Assembly: GCA_937915865.1 (NCBI GenBank)
Contig: CALGIG010000044.1
Span: 14,633-78,632 of the forward strand
Length of the DNA: 64,000 nt
Origin: an uncultured Prolixibacteraceae bacterium
GTDB taxonomy: Bacteria; Bacteroidota; Bacteroidia; Bacteroidales; Prolixibacteraceae
Direction: 5' to 3'
The notes beneath the pieces are model-generated. The model saw only the letters and a list, made by a program, of their open reading frames with translations, had not been told where the DNA came from and made no database searches. Of this stretch, positions 36,095 through 44,274 are shown piece after piece. How positions within the stretch are numbered: the first letter of the stretch is position 1; the number at the start of each line of letters is the position of its first letter. A program made the translations under genes and the position numbers.

Positions 36095-37285
36095 ATGTAC
36101 GGAAAAATTAAACAAGACCTGGAGAAAACACTTCAGGAGTTAAAAAAGCTGGGGTTGTATAAATCTGAACGTATTATTACATCATCACAAAGTTCGCAAA
36201 TAACGGTTGCTGGGGATAAACCTGTTTTGAATTTTTGCGCCAATAACTATCTGGGTTTGGCCAATCATCCCGAAGTGGTTAAAGCTGCCCAGCAAACAAT
36301 GGATGTTTGGGGATTTGGCTTATCATCGGTTCGGTTTATTTGTGGAACACAGCAAATTCATAAAGATTTGGAGAAAAAAGTTTCGGAATTTCTGGGGACT
36401 GAAGATACTATTCTTTATTGCGCGGCTTTTGATGCTAATGGCGGGGTTTTCGAGCCTTTGTTAGGCGATGACAGTATTATTATTTCTGATGAATTAAATC
36501 ATGCTTCGATAATTGATGGTGTTCGTTTGTGCAAGGCTCAGCGTGCCCGTTACAAACATGCTGATATGGCCGAATTGGAAATCCGCCTGAAAGAAGCTCA
36601 AAATTTCAGATACCGCATGGTTGTTACAGATGGTGTTTTCTCAATGGATGGCGATTTGGCAAAACTGCCTGAAATTGTAGCGCTATGCGAAAAATACGAT
36701 TCATTAATAATGGTTGACGATTCTCATGCTTCGGGTTATATTGGTAAAACCGGGAGAGGAACTGCTGAACACTTTGGATTAATGGGGAAGATTGATATTA
36801 TTACCACGACTTTCGGTAAAGCTCTGGGTGGTGGAAATGGAGGTTGTACTTCTGGTCGAAAAGAAATAATAGAAATGCTTAGGCAACGCTCGCGCCCATA
36901 TTTGTTTTCGAATACTTTGGCTCCGGCAACAGTAGGTGCAACCTCTAAAGTCTTGGATTTGCTTAATGCATCTTCCGAAATTCCGGCAAAGACTATGGCA
37001 AATGCGATTCATTTCCGTACTAAAATGCAAGCAGCCGGGTTTGATTTGGTAAATGGTGATACTGCAATAGTTCCGGTAATGATTTACGACGCACCTCTGG
37101 CTGTTAAATTTGCTGATGAATTGTTAAAAGAGGGAATTTACGTTATTGGTTTTGTATATCCGGTTGTACCTAAAGGTAAAGCCCGAATTCGTGTTCAATT
37201 ATCAGCTGCTCATACTATAGAACAAATTGACTTTGCAGTTGCTGCATTCATAAAAGTTGGTAAATTATTGAAAATCATTAAATAA
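36095..37285 (+). CDS. kbl: Glycine C-acetyltransferase (2-amino-3-ketobutyrate CoA ligase)
   Basis: A 396-residue PLP enzyme that splits 2-amino-3-ketobutyrate with CoA to give glycine and acetyl-CoA, the second step of threonine degradation. It belongs to the alpha-oxoamine synthase family: NFCANNYLGLANHPEV near the start, the MVDDSHASGYIGKTGRGTAEHF block, and the PLP lysine in ITTTFGKALGGGNGG. Full length. Threonine dehydrogenase would make the substrate; the divergent dehydrogenase at 34862 is an imperfect candidate. It is a single-gene transcript with a strong palindromic terminator. Confidence 0.94.
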   Translation: MYGKIKQDLEKTLQELKKLGLYKSERIITSSQSSQITVAGDKPVLNFCANNYLGLANHPEVVKAAQQTMDVWGFGLSSVRFICGTQQIHKDLEKKVSEFLGTEDTILYCAAFDANGGVFEPLLGDDSIIISDELNHASIIDGVRLCKAQRARYKHADMAELEIRLKEAQNFRYRMVVTDGVFSMDGDLAKLPEIVALCEKYDSLIMVDDSHASGYIGKTGRGTAEHFGLMGKIDIITTTFGKALGGGNGGCTSGRKEIIEMLRQRSRPYLFSNTLAPATVGATSKVLDLLNASSEIPAKTMANAIHFRTKMQAAGFDLVNGDTAIVPVMIYDAPLAVKFADELLKEGIYVIGFVYPVVPKGKARIRVQLSAAHTIEQIDFAVAAFIKVGKLLKIIK

Positions 37286-37309
37286 GCTAATCAGACTTTA
37301 ATAAAGAGG

Positions 37310-37342
37310 AAAGGCTTCAGTAGATATCTACTGAAGCCTTTT
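37310..37342 (+). terminator. Terminator after kbl
   Basis: AAAGGCTTCAGTAGAT and its exact reverse complement (37310-37325 and 37326-37341) form a palindrome, followed by T-rich sequence. Confidence 0.82.
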
Positions 37343-37399
37343 GTATGTATTGCAGTTCCACAGGTAAGAACCATAAACCCATGAAACTGTCTGAGGTTT

Positions 37400-37460
37400 C
37401 ATACTTTCATGGAAGCTTTTGTTTTCTCAAGCTTTTCGGTTATTGCTTCTGGAAAGTATG
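37400..37460. other. Imperfect stem-loop downstream of the coiled-coil gene
   Basis: CATACTTTC (37400-37408) pairs with GAAAGTATG (37452-37460), and further in GAAGC pairs with GCTTC after a small bulge. The loop holds a doubled AAGCTTTT. No T-run follows on either strand, so it is not a standard terminator; it may be a 3'-end stability element of the coiled-coil transcript (stop at 37469). Confidence 0.4.
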
Positions 37461-37468
37461 AATGCTAT

Positions 37469-38377
37469 TTATTTTATCTGTATAACGAGATATTTAGATA
37501 TTCTCCAGAATTCAGAAGGGTTTTCAATCTGCAGATATGCAATTTGCCCGTTTTCTTCGACCAATTTGAATGAATTACTTGGGTGTTCTGAGATAACAAC
37601 AGCTTTCTTTGTTTTTAAATCAATCTTCTGAGTTTTCCGAATATCAATTTCTGTGAATTTCTTAGGATCGAAATTTCCCTGAATAGCTTTTCCACCACCA
37701 ATTCCAAGAAAAGCACCTTCACGGTTTACAATCCCATCTTCTTTCAATTTTTTGAATGTTCCAATAGTATAATAGGCTGTGTTTAATTTATTGGTTTTAT
37801 CAACAATAACTGATTGTTTGTAGGTAATTGTATCAACTTTTTCCTTAAGATCAGAATTCAGCTTTTTAACCTGGGTATCGAATTGTGCAAGACTTGCATT
37901 TTTATCTTCAATAGTTTTCTTTAACTGGGCAATTTCATTATTCTGGGCTTCAATGGTTTCATTTAGAGCCTGAATTCTTTTCTCATAGGCTTTGATATTC
38001 ATGCCCGAGGCTTTTAGCTTGGCTTCAAGTTCAGCAATTTTTTTGCTGCTTTCTTCCAACATGGTATTCATTAGTTTCACATTTTCAACAATCATCTGCT
38101 TCTTATTTTTCCCTCCTTCGCTCTGGATAGTAGCAATTTGAGCTCTTTTTTCTTTAATAAAGCTCATGTTGTTTTCAATTTCAGCAAATGTATTTTCCAT
38201 ATCGTTTACTGTTGAATCTTTTTTCTGGACAGCTACATTTAAATTATCTCTTTCAAATGTCAAAGATTTGATCTGACCATTTTTCTGGTTGATAACGTAA
38301 AGTCCGCCACCAACAACTCCAATGAAAATTAATGCTGCAACAATGATTGTTGTTAACTGTGATTTTTGTGCCTCCAT
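37469..38377 (-). CDS. Membrane-anchored coiled-coil protein of unknown function
   Basis: A 302-residue protein from ATG 38377 (MEAQKSQLTTIIVAA). One membrane segment at about 8-28 (TIIVAALIFIGVVGGGLYVI) is followed by about 170 residues of coiled coil rich in K, E, N and Q (ESSKKIAELEAKLKASG, then QNNEIAQLKKTIEDKNASL). The C-terminal 90 residues are globular (YTIGTFKKLKEDGIVNREGAF, then ISEHPSNSFKLVEENGQIAYLQ). The topology is type II or periplasmic. I recognise the layout, not a named family. It is the last gene after the hybrid kinase, the sigma-54 activator and a micro-ORF on the same strand, so it may be a target or partner of that system. Confidence 0.78.
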   Translation of the reverse strand: MEAQKSQLTTIIVAALIFIGVVGGGLYVINQKNGQIKSLTFERDNLNVAVQKKDSTVNDMENTFAEIENNMSFIKEKRAQIATIQSEGGKNKKQMIVENVKLMNTMLEESSKKIAELEAKLKASGMNIKAYEKRIQALNETIEAQNNEIAQLKKTIEDKNASLAQFDTQVKKLNSDLKEKVDTITYKQSVIVDKTNKLNTAYYTIGTFKKLKEDGIVNREGAFLGIGGGKAIQGNFDPKKFTEIDIRKTQKIDLKTKKAVVISEHPSNSFKLVEENGQIAYLQIENPSEFWRISKYLVIQIK

Positions 38378-38433
38378 AATAGTTTTATTAATTTGTAAGA
38401 ATGATTCGTTGGTACACAAAACAAACAGTCTAC

Positions 38434-38517
38434 TTATCCTTTTCTCAAATAATTCGAAATTTTACCAATAAGTGCTGCTTGCTTTTTGAGTTGAAAACCT
38501 GTCAATTGATATGCCAT
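38434..38517 (-). CDS. Micro-ORF of 27 codons between the sigma-54 activator and the coiled-coil gene
   Basis: On the minus strand ATG 38517 opens a 27-residue frame, MAYQLTGFQLKKQAALIGK followed by ISNYLRKG, ending at TAA 38434-38436. The sequence is basic and could form an amphipathic helix. It has an A-rich start context (ATTTTTAAAA before the ATG), as Bacteroidota genes do, and lies in a 214-base gap. It could be a real small protein, a leader peptide or chance; there is no homology evidence. Confidence 0.35.
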   Translation of the reverse strand: MAYQLTGFQLKKQAALIGKISNYLRKG

Positions 38518-38578
38518 TTTTAAAAATTATTTTAATTTATTGAAATACAGGTTTTTGCAATGATTCATTGGGTGTTAT

Positions 38579-38599
38579 CAATTCTCAAAATGAGAATTG
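38579..38599. promoter_or_regulatory. Perfect 9-base palindrome downstream of the sigma-54 activator
   Basis: CAATTCTCA and TGAGAATTG pair around an AAA loop with no mismatch. It lies 35 bases after the activator stop and 62 bases before the micro-ORF start. No T-run follows on the minus strand, so it is more likely an operator or enhancer site than a terminator. Confidence 0.5.
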
Positions 38600-38633
38600 T
38601 ACAATAGTGGTAGGTTATTTTGATAAAGCAATT

Positions 38634-39989
38634 TTATTCTTTGGAGATTTCTTTAAGCATCCGGTAGATTGTTGCAACGCCTATGTCAAGTTTTTCGGCT
38701 ACCAGTTTAATATTGTTGTCGTGTTTTTCAAGTGATTTCTTCAGGATTTGTATTTCATATTCACGAAGTGTCATCTCCTGTTTGAATAAATCATTGATAA
38801 GGTTAGTCCCTTTGCTTAATACAATGTGGTCGGCCTGAATTTCGTTCTGGTCAGCCAATGTAACGGCAAGCTCAATAACTGATTTTAATTCGCGTATATT
38901 TCCGGGGAAAGGGTATGCCAATAACCGCGCAGAAGCTTCTGTTGAAAGAGTCTTAATATCCATATTATTCTCTTTACAGAACTGATTTATAAAATGTTTG
39001 GCTAGTATAATAACATCATTTTCACGTTCGCGCAAAGGAGGAAGTTCTATTGGTAATCCGTAAAGCCTATAATAAAGGTCTTGTCTGAAATTTCCTTTTT
39101 GTATTTCTTCCTGAAGGTCTTTGTTGGTAGCAATAATTATTCGGCAGTCGAATTTAACAGGAGTATTGCTTCCAATTCTAATAATTTCCTTTTCCTGAAG
39201 TGCACGTAGAAGTTTTGCCTGAAGTGAAATTTCCATCTCTGCCATTTCATCAAGGAAAAGTGTACCTCCATTGGCTTCCTCAAATTTACCAATCCTACGA
39301 AAAGTTGCCCCCGTAAAAGCACCTTTTTCGTGGCCAAATAACTCGCTTTCAATTAAATCTTTTGGGATAGCTGCAACATTGACGGCGACAAATGGATTTT
39401 TTGCTCTGCTCGAATTATAATGTATAGCCTTGGCTACAAGCTCCTTTCCAGTTCCTGTTTCGCCCGTAATTGTAACTGTGATGTTTGTTCGTATGGCTTT
39501 TTCAATAAGTTCGTACACTTTGCGTGTTGCAGCGCTGTTGCCAATTATTGTATTCTGGTGTATATACTTTTGCTTTACTTCCTGGCGTAAACTAACAATT
39601 TCTTTTTTTAAGTTATTTCCTTGCCTGATGTTGTTTACTGTATTTAACAGTCGTTCGCGAATATCTCTCGATTTTACGATATAATCGTAAGCTCCGGTTT
39701 GAAGAAGCGTAACAACAACTTCAATATCGTCTTGCTCCGAAATTAGTATGATCTGGATTTCGTCGTTTATTTCTTTGATTTGCTTGAGAACTTCGAGCCC
39801 TTTCATGTCGGGAAGACGATAATCGAGGGTTACAATGTCAGGCGACAGATGTATGTTGGCTAAACAATCTTTACCGGTTGTAAATAACCTTATTTCATAG
39901 TCGGGGTTAAGAGATAAGGTATGAACAAGTAACCGGCCATACCATTCATCGTCCTCAACAACAAATATTTTAAACGCTTTTTCCGACAT
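38634..39989 (-). CDS. Sigma-54-dependent response regulator, NtrC/AtoC type
   Basis: A 451-residue activator. The receiver domain (1-120) carries Asp56 in DIVTLDYRLP and the switch Lys in YIVKSRD. The AAA+ domain has Walker A GETGTGKE at 176-183, the sigma-54 contact loop GAFTGA at 223-228, and the GGTLFLDEMAE Walker B. The C-terminal Fis-like helix-turn-helix is NIKLVAEKLDIGVATIYRML. It should activate sigma-54 promoters after phosphorylation, probably by the hybrid kinase at 40087 (97 bases upstream). No good -24/-12 promoter was found nearby. Confidence 0.95.
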   Translation of the reverse strand: MSEKAFKIFVVEDDEWYGRLLVHTLSLNPDYEIRLFTTGKDCLANIHLSPDIVTLDYRLPDMKGLEVLKQIKEINDEIQIILISEQDDIEVVVTLLQTGAYDYIVKSRDIRERLLNTVNNIRQGNNLKKEIVSLRQEVKQKYIHQNTIIGNSAATRKVYELIEKAIRTNITVTITGETGTGKELVAKAIHYNSSRAKNPFVAVNVAAIPKDLIESELFGHEKGAFTGATFRRIGKFEEANGGTLFLDEMAEMEISLQAKLLRALQEKEIIRIGSNTPVKFDCRIIIATNKDLQEEIQKGNFRQDLYYRLYGLPIELPPLRERENDVIILAKHFINQFCKENNMDIKTLSTEASARLLAYPFPGNIRELKSVIELAVTLADQNEIQADHIVLSKGTNLINDLFKQEMTLREYEIQILKKSLEKHDNNIKLVAEKLDIGVATIYRMLKEISKE

Positions 39990-40086
39990 TTTTTATCGAG
40001 GTAAGATTACAATCAGCCAAATTTTCTGCAAGGTACAAAGTTTTTTCTGAAACAGTTTTAGAATTTTTCAGATTGAGAAAATCGAT

Positions 40087-42489
40087 TTATAAGTTATTTA
40101 GTTTTTCCCGCAGAATTAAATTAATCTGTATTATTTCATCGTTTATTTCAATAACAAGCTTTTCTATTTCAGTATTCGATAGGTTTTCAATTTGGGCTTC
40201 CAAATGTTTCAGTTTTTTATATAATGAGTTAGCTTGCATGTGTTTGGCTGGTGCGGCAAGTTTATGAGCTGCGTCAGCTATTGCTATTAAGTTCTGGCTC
40301 TCAATATTTTCTTTAAACTTGAGTAAAGCGTCCTCGCTTGATCGGATAAAGATTTGGATCATTTCTTTGAAAAAAAGTTCATCACCTGAGGACATTCTTT
40401 CCATTTCACTAAGGTCGAAAAGAATTGGTTGTTCTGTTTGAGATTGTTGGTTTTCAACTTTTTCAGGAACTAATTCAAGGATAATATCAACCAAGTCTTT
40501 TTCTTCAAAAGGTTTCTGAAGGAAAATATTCATTCCTGAGTTTTTAATCTTCTGAATTTCAGTTGATTTTGATGATGCAGTTAATGCTATGATTTTTGCC
40601 TCGGGACTCGATTTTAGGATAAACTGGGCTGCTTCATATCCATCCATAACGGGCATACGAATATCCATCAATATCAGGTCGTATTTGTATTGTCGGGCAA
40701 GAGCCACAGCTTCCTGCCCATTCAGGGCTTCGGTAAACGAAATTTCCCAGTTACTTAAAATATTCCGGATCAGGTACCGGTTAAATTCTTCATCATCGAC
40801 AACCAAAAAATGTAATTTACTGAACCATTGAGGAATTTGAAAATTGTTTTTTCCTATTGGTTTTATATTATTTGAATGCCCAATTTTATATGGTATTTCG
40901 ATAGTAAAAGTAGTCCCTTTTCCCAGAGTGCTTTGTACATCAATTTTTCCATCCTGTAATTGTACAAGTTTTTTTACGATTGAAAGGCCTAAACCTGCGC
41001 CTCTCTGTTTTTGTTTAAGGTCGCTACCTAACTGGACAAATTCTTCAAAAATTAAAGGGAGGTTTTCTTGCGATATTCCAACTCCTGAATCGCCAACTTC
41101 GATGTGCAAAAGGAATTTTTGGTTTGAAATTTCATTTCCTGAAACAGATAATGTTACGTGTCCAAAACTTGTAAATTTAAGTGCATTGGTAATCAGGTTT
41201 ATAAGTATTTGTTTTAACCGTATTGGATCACCTATAAGTACAAGATTTTCTGTAATATGGTTTGTTATTACCAGTTGAAGGCCTTTGCTTTCTGCCTGAT
41301 TTTTATGCAAAATTTGTATTTCAGATATTATTTCGCTTAGAACAAATTCAATTTGTTCTATTTTCATTTTTTGTGATTCTATTTTCGAAAAGTCCAGTGT
41401 GTCGTTAACCAAAGCAATCAAATGTTCTGCCGAGCGGTGCACTACTTTTAAATCGTTGACAGCCCCTTCATTTTCAGTTTTTTGAAGCATCTGACCAGTA
41501 AGCCCATATATGGCATTTATTGGTGTCCGCATTTCATGACTTACGGTTGCCACAAACATTTCTTTTGCTTTGGCCAGGTTTTCCGCTTCAGTTTTTGCTT
41601 CGTTTGAAATTCGTTGATAAGTTCTGTTTTTTTGAAGGTTGCGAATTATTAAAATTAGGGTGATTATTAAAAGTATAACGGCAGCCATCGTAAACGATTT
41701 CATCCGGCTATAGGTTTGAGCGGCCAGAGAATCAGCTTCCTGTGTTTTGGTTTCGAGATGCCTTTGCTCTATTTGTTCCAGAGTAAGGATATTCCGGTTG
41801 AGCATTTTGCTAATCCTGATATTTTGCTTATAAAGGTCTGTTTCTTTTGATTGCAGATTTTTGGCTTCGGTGGTTATTTGTTCTTCAACTCCGGCTATTT
41901 CTTTCTTAATTATTTCCTTATCTTTTTGTTTATCAATTATTATCGGGCGTTTGGTCGTAGTATCGCGTTTCCCGAACAGTCGTTTGAAGAAGCTTTTCTT
42001 GGGTTCAGGTTTAAACCGAATGGTATCAGGTTTTATAATTACGGTATCAATTTTTGAATAAAGGTCGGTGAAGCTCTTGTGTGTATCCGCTTTTGATTTG
42101 TGAAGCGACCTTATTTGGTCCCAGATTATCAGTTTCCGCTTGGTAAGCCTGGAAATAGAATCGATGTGTGAAATTTCTTCCGATCCTGGAATAGCATATT
42201 CTGAAAGCATTTTAAGCTTCTTCTGGATTGAATCGCCCAATTGTCGGTAAGATCGTAAGAATGCCCCATTGTTGGTAAGACTATAAAGACGGATCGAATT
42301 TTCAACCTGATTTAAATCAGATGTAATATCCTTAATTGTTAATAATCTAATATCGGGACGAGCTTCTTTGTGAATAGTTTCGACTATTTGAGCCAGACTT
42401 TCGTATGCCATTTTACCTGAAACAATAACAACTGCACCGATACAGATTGAAAGGATAATGACTTGTATTTCGGTCTTCAATAATTTCAC
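40087..42489 (-). CDS. Hybrid histidine kinase with receiver and HPt domains
   Basis: An 800-residue membrane sensor kinase. Two membrane segments (about 9-30 and 268-287) enclose a helical sensor region of about 240 residues with a basic patch (KKSFFKRLFGKRDTTTKRP). HisKA has SHEMRTP with His318; HATPase has the N-box (NLITNALKFTSFGHV), GDSGVGIS and RGAGLGLSIVKKLVQ. A receiver domain has Asp609 in LILMDIRMP. A C-terminal HPt domain has His742 in AAHKLAAPAKH. The full His-Asp-His chain can run inside this protein and then pass to the sigma-54 activator (38634), completing a phosphorelay. Confidence 0.94.
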   Translation of the reverse strand: MKLLKTEIQVIILSICIGAVVIVSGKMAYESLAQIVETIHKEARPDIRLLTIKDITSDLNQVENSIRLYSLTNNGAFLRSYRQLGDSIQKKLKMLSEYAIPGSEEISHIDSISRLTKRKLIIWDQIRSLHKSKADTHKSFTDLYSKIDTVIIKPDTIRFKPEPKKSFFKRLFGKRDTTTKRPIIIDKQKDKEIIKKEIAGVEEQITTEAKNLQSKETDLYKQNIRISKMLNRNILTLEQIEQRHLETKTQEADSLAAQTYSRMKSFTMAAVILLIITLILIIRNLQKNRTYQRISNEAKTEAENLAKAKEMFVATVSHEMRTPINAIYGLTGQMLQKTENEGAVNDLKVVHRSAEHLIALVNDTLDFSKIESQKMKIEQIEFVLSEIISEIQILHKNQAESKGLQLVITNHITENLVLIGDPIRLKQILINLITNALKFTSFGHVTLSVSGNEISNQKFLLHIEVGDSGVGISQENLPLIFEEFVQLGSDLKQKQRGAGLGLSIVKKLVQLQDGKIDVQSTLGKGTTFTIEIPYKIGHSNNIKPIGKNNFQIPQWFSKLHFLVVDDEEFNRYLIRNILSNWEISFTEALNGQEAVALARQYKYDLILMDIRMPVMDGYEAAQFILKSSPEAKIIALTASSKSTEIQKIKNSGMNIFLQKPFEEKDLVDIILELVPEKVENQQSQTEQPILFDLSEMERMSSGDELFFKEMIQIFIRSSEDALLKFKENIESQNLIAIADAAHKLAAPAKHMQANSLYKKLKHLEAQIENLSNTEIEKLVIEINDEIIQINLILREKLNNL

Positions 42490-42589
42490 AGGAAGGAATA
42501 AAATAAAGTTATAAATTTCTGTTTTTCTGTAGATTATTTTTTTGTTTTATGATAATACTGGCTGAAAAATGTATGTAAATAAAAGTTAA

Positions 42590-42625
42590 AAAAAACGGAC
42601 AGCTATTTTTGACTGTCCGTTTTTT
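42590..42625 (-). terminator. Terminator after SusD of pair 2
   Basis: AAAAAACGGACAG (42590-42602) and CTGTCCGTTTTTT (42613-42625) pair perfectly over a 10-base loop. It ends the minus-strand SusCD pair 2 (stop at 42633). Confidence 0.9.
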
Positions 42626-42632
42626 ACTTTTA

Positions 42633-44255
42633 TTACCACCCTGGGTTTTGCTGTTCTTTCAACTTTGCATTAGTGTTTGTTTCCGAATCCGGAATTGGCC
42701 ACAAAAATCGTTTATCGGTATAAGGATAAGCCGCAACCGTAAGGATAGAAGAACTTACCGGGCCACTAGCGGCGCTCCATACTGTTGACGTAACTTTAGC
42801 CGTATTAACTTTGGATGGAACACCAGGTGCGTTATTTAAGGCTGGAACAAAATAATCAGGGTCTTTTGCCAATCGATGAATATCGGCCCACCGACGACCT
42901 TCGCCCAGGAACTCTATGCGCCTTTCGTTAAAGATAGCTTTCATCAGGCTTTTTGCATCAGTAAAACTGCTTAGAGTATATTGTTTGGCTGTTTCTGTCA
43001 CTGCTCTGTTCCTGACTTGGTTTAACAGATCAACAGCTTTTTGGGTTACTCCGTTCGTACGCACTTCGGCTTCAGCATAATTAAGAAGGATTTCGGCATA
43101 ACGAAGAATAGGTGTCCAATCAGTCATTTTTTCATAGGTATTGTATTTGTCGCACCAATAGGCAAAATTCGCATTGTAGCTAACGTCATTAACAACCAAT
43201 TGGGTTCTCCTTTTATCAGTTGCCAACCAAAAGTCAGCATTATACATGATCGGACTGATACAGACCAGGGAACGAACTCTAGTATAAAATTGAGACAATG
43301 AGCCGTTGTTGGTACAGTTATCAATGTCATTATTTTCTATAGAAAACATGGACTCTGTATTCGAGCTATTGGCTCTAAATGGGCCATTGGGTTCAGTAGT
43401 AAGTTTATAGCCGCCAATCGGACTGGTAAACGAAGAATTGACAATCTTTTGAGATTCAGTTAACACTTTATCCCATTTGCCCATGTGTTGGTAAATCCTT
43501 GTTTTTAAACCAATAGCAGCACCAGAACATGCTCTTGATATTTTTAGTCCACCAGTACGTGTTGCAGGAAGGTTGGCTTCGGCAAAATCAAGGTCTTCAA
43601 GTATTTGTTTATAGGTTTGGGCAACTGTGGCTCGGCCTGCCGATTTGGCTTCATTAACCGTTTCAACAGAATTGATGGGTTTAATACTTACTGGGATGCC
43701 CATGTGCGAGGCATCAGCAGTATGTGTATAAGGATAGGCAAAATGAATCAAAAGTTCATGAAATCCAAGAGCTCGAAGGAAACGTGCCTCGGCCTCGTAT
43801 TCAAGTGCTTTTGCTGCAGTAATCGTACCTGCTTGACCGGCCATCTTAAATCCATCAATACAAATATTAATTTTATTGATCATCTGATAAGTACATTCCC
43901 ACATGGCTTGTCCATTTGGCGATGATGAGCTATAAGTACTTTGATAAGTAATTGCAAAAAATGACTGTACGTTTAACATGTCTTCACCGCGCATATCGCC
44001 TTGTTCGATCGAAGCAGCTCCAAACGGATATCCCCTTCGTTGAGAATTACCTGGGTAATATCCACTCTGAGCAGCATCGTAACAACCTACCATCGAAAGT
44101 TCACACATTTTTGCCGTACTAAATGCATCGCTATATGCAACCGAATTGGCAGGTAATAAATTAAGGGTTTCTTCTTCACATGCAGAAATCGACAATAGAA
44201 GTACCATTGTTACGAAACTGCCAAGTATATATTTGAATTTTATAATCTGTTTCAT
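42633..44255 (-). CDS. SusD/RagB-type outer-membrane lipoprotein (pair 2)
   Basis: A 540-residue lipoprotein (signal to SISACEEE, Cys26). The early NLLPANSVAYSDAFSTAKMCELSMVGCYDAA, the central KALEYEAEARFLRALGFHELLIHFAYPYT, and the C-terminal AILLNYAEAEVR and AIFNERRIEFLGEGRRWADIHRL are all typical SusD_RagB blocks with TPR-like helices. It should bind substrate on the cell surface with SusC at 44275 (19 bases upstream). There are no hydrolase genes beside the pair, so the substrate is unknown. It ends at a terminator at 42590. Confidence 0.94.
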   Translation of the reverse strand: MKQIIKFKYILGSFVTMVLLLSISACEEETLNLLPANSVAYSDAFSTAKMCELSMVGCYDAAQSGYYPGNSQRRGYPFGAASIEQGDMRGEDMLNVQSFFAITYQSTYSSSSPNGQAMWECTYQMINKINICIDGFKMAGQAGTITAAKALEYEAEARFLRALGFHELLIHFAYPYTHTADASHMGIPVSIKPINSVETVNEAKSAGRATVAQTYKQILEDLDFAEANLPATRTGGLKISRACSGAAIGLKTRIYQHMGKWDKVLTESQKIVNSSFTSPIGGYKLTTEPNGPFRANSSNTESMFSIENNDIDNCTNNGSLSQFYTRVRSLVCISPIMYNADFWLATDKRRTQLVVNDVSYNANFAYWCDKYNTYEKMTDWTPILRYAEILLNYAEAEVRTNGVTQKAVDLLNQVRNRAVTETAKQYTLSSFTDAKSLMKAIFNERRIEFLGEGRRWADIHRLAKDPDYFVPALNNAPGVPSKVNTAKVTSTVWSAASGPVSSSILTVAAYPYTDKRFLWPIPDSETNTNAKLKEQQNPGW

Positions 44256-44274
44256 AATACATTCTAGTTTTTAA

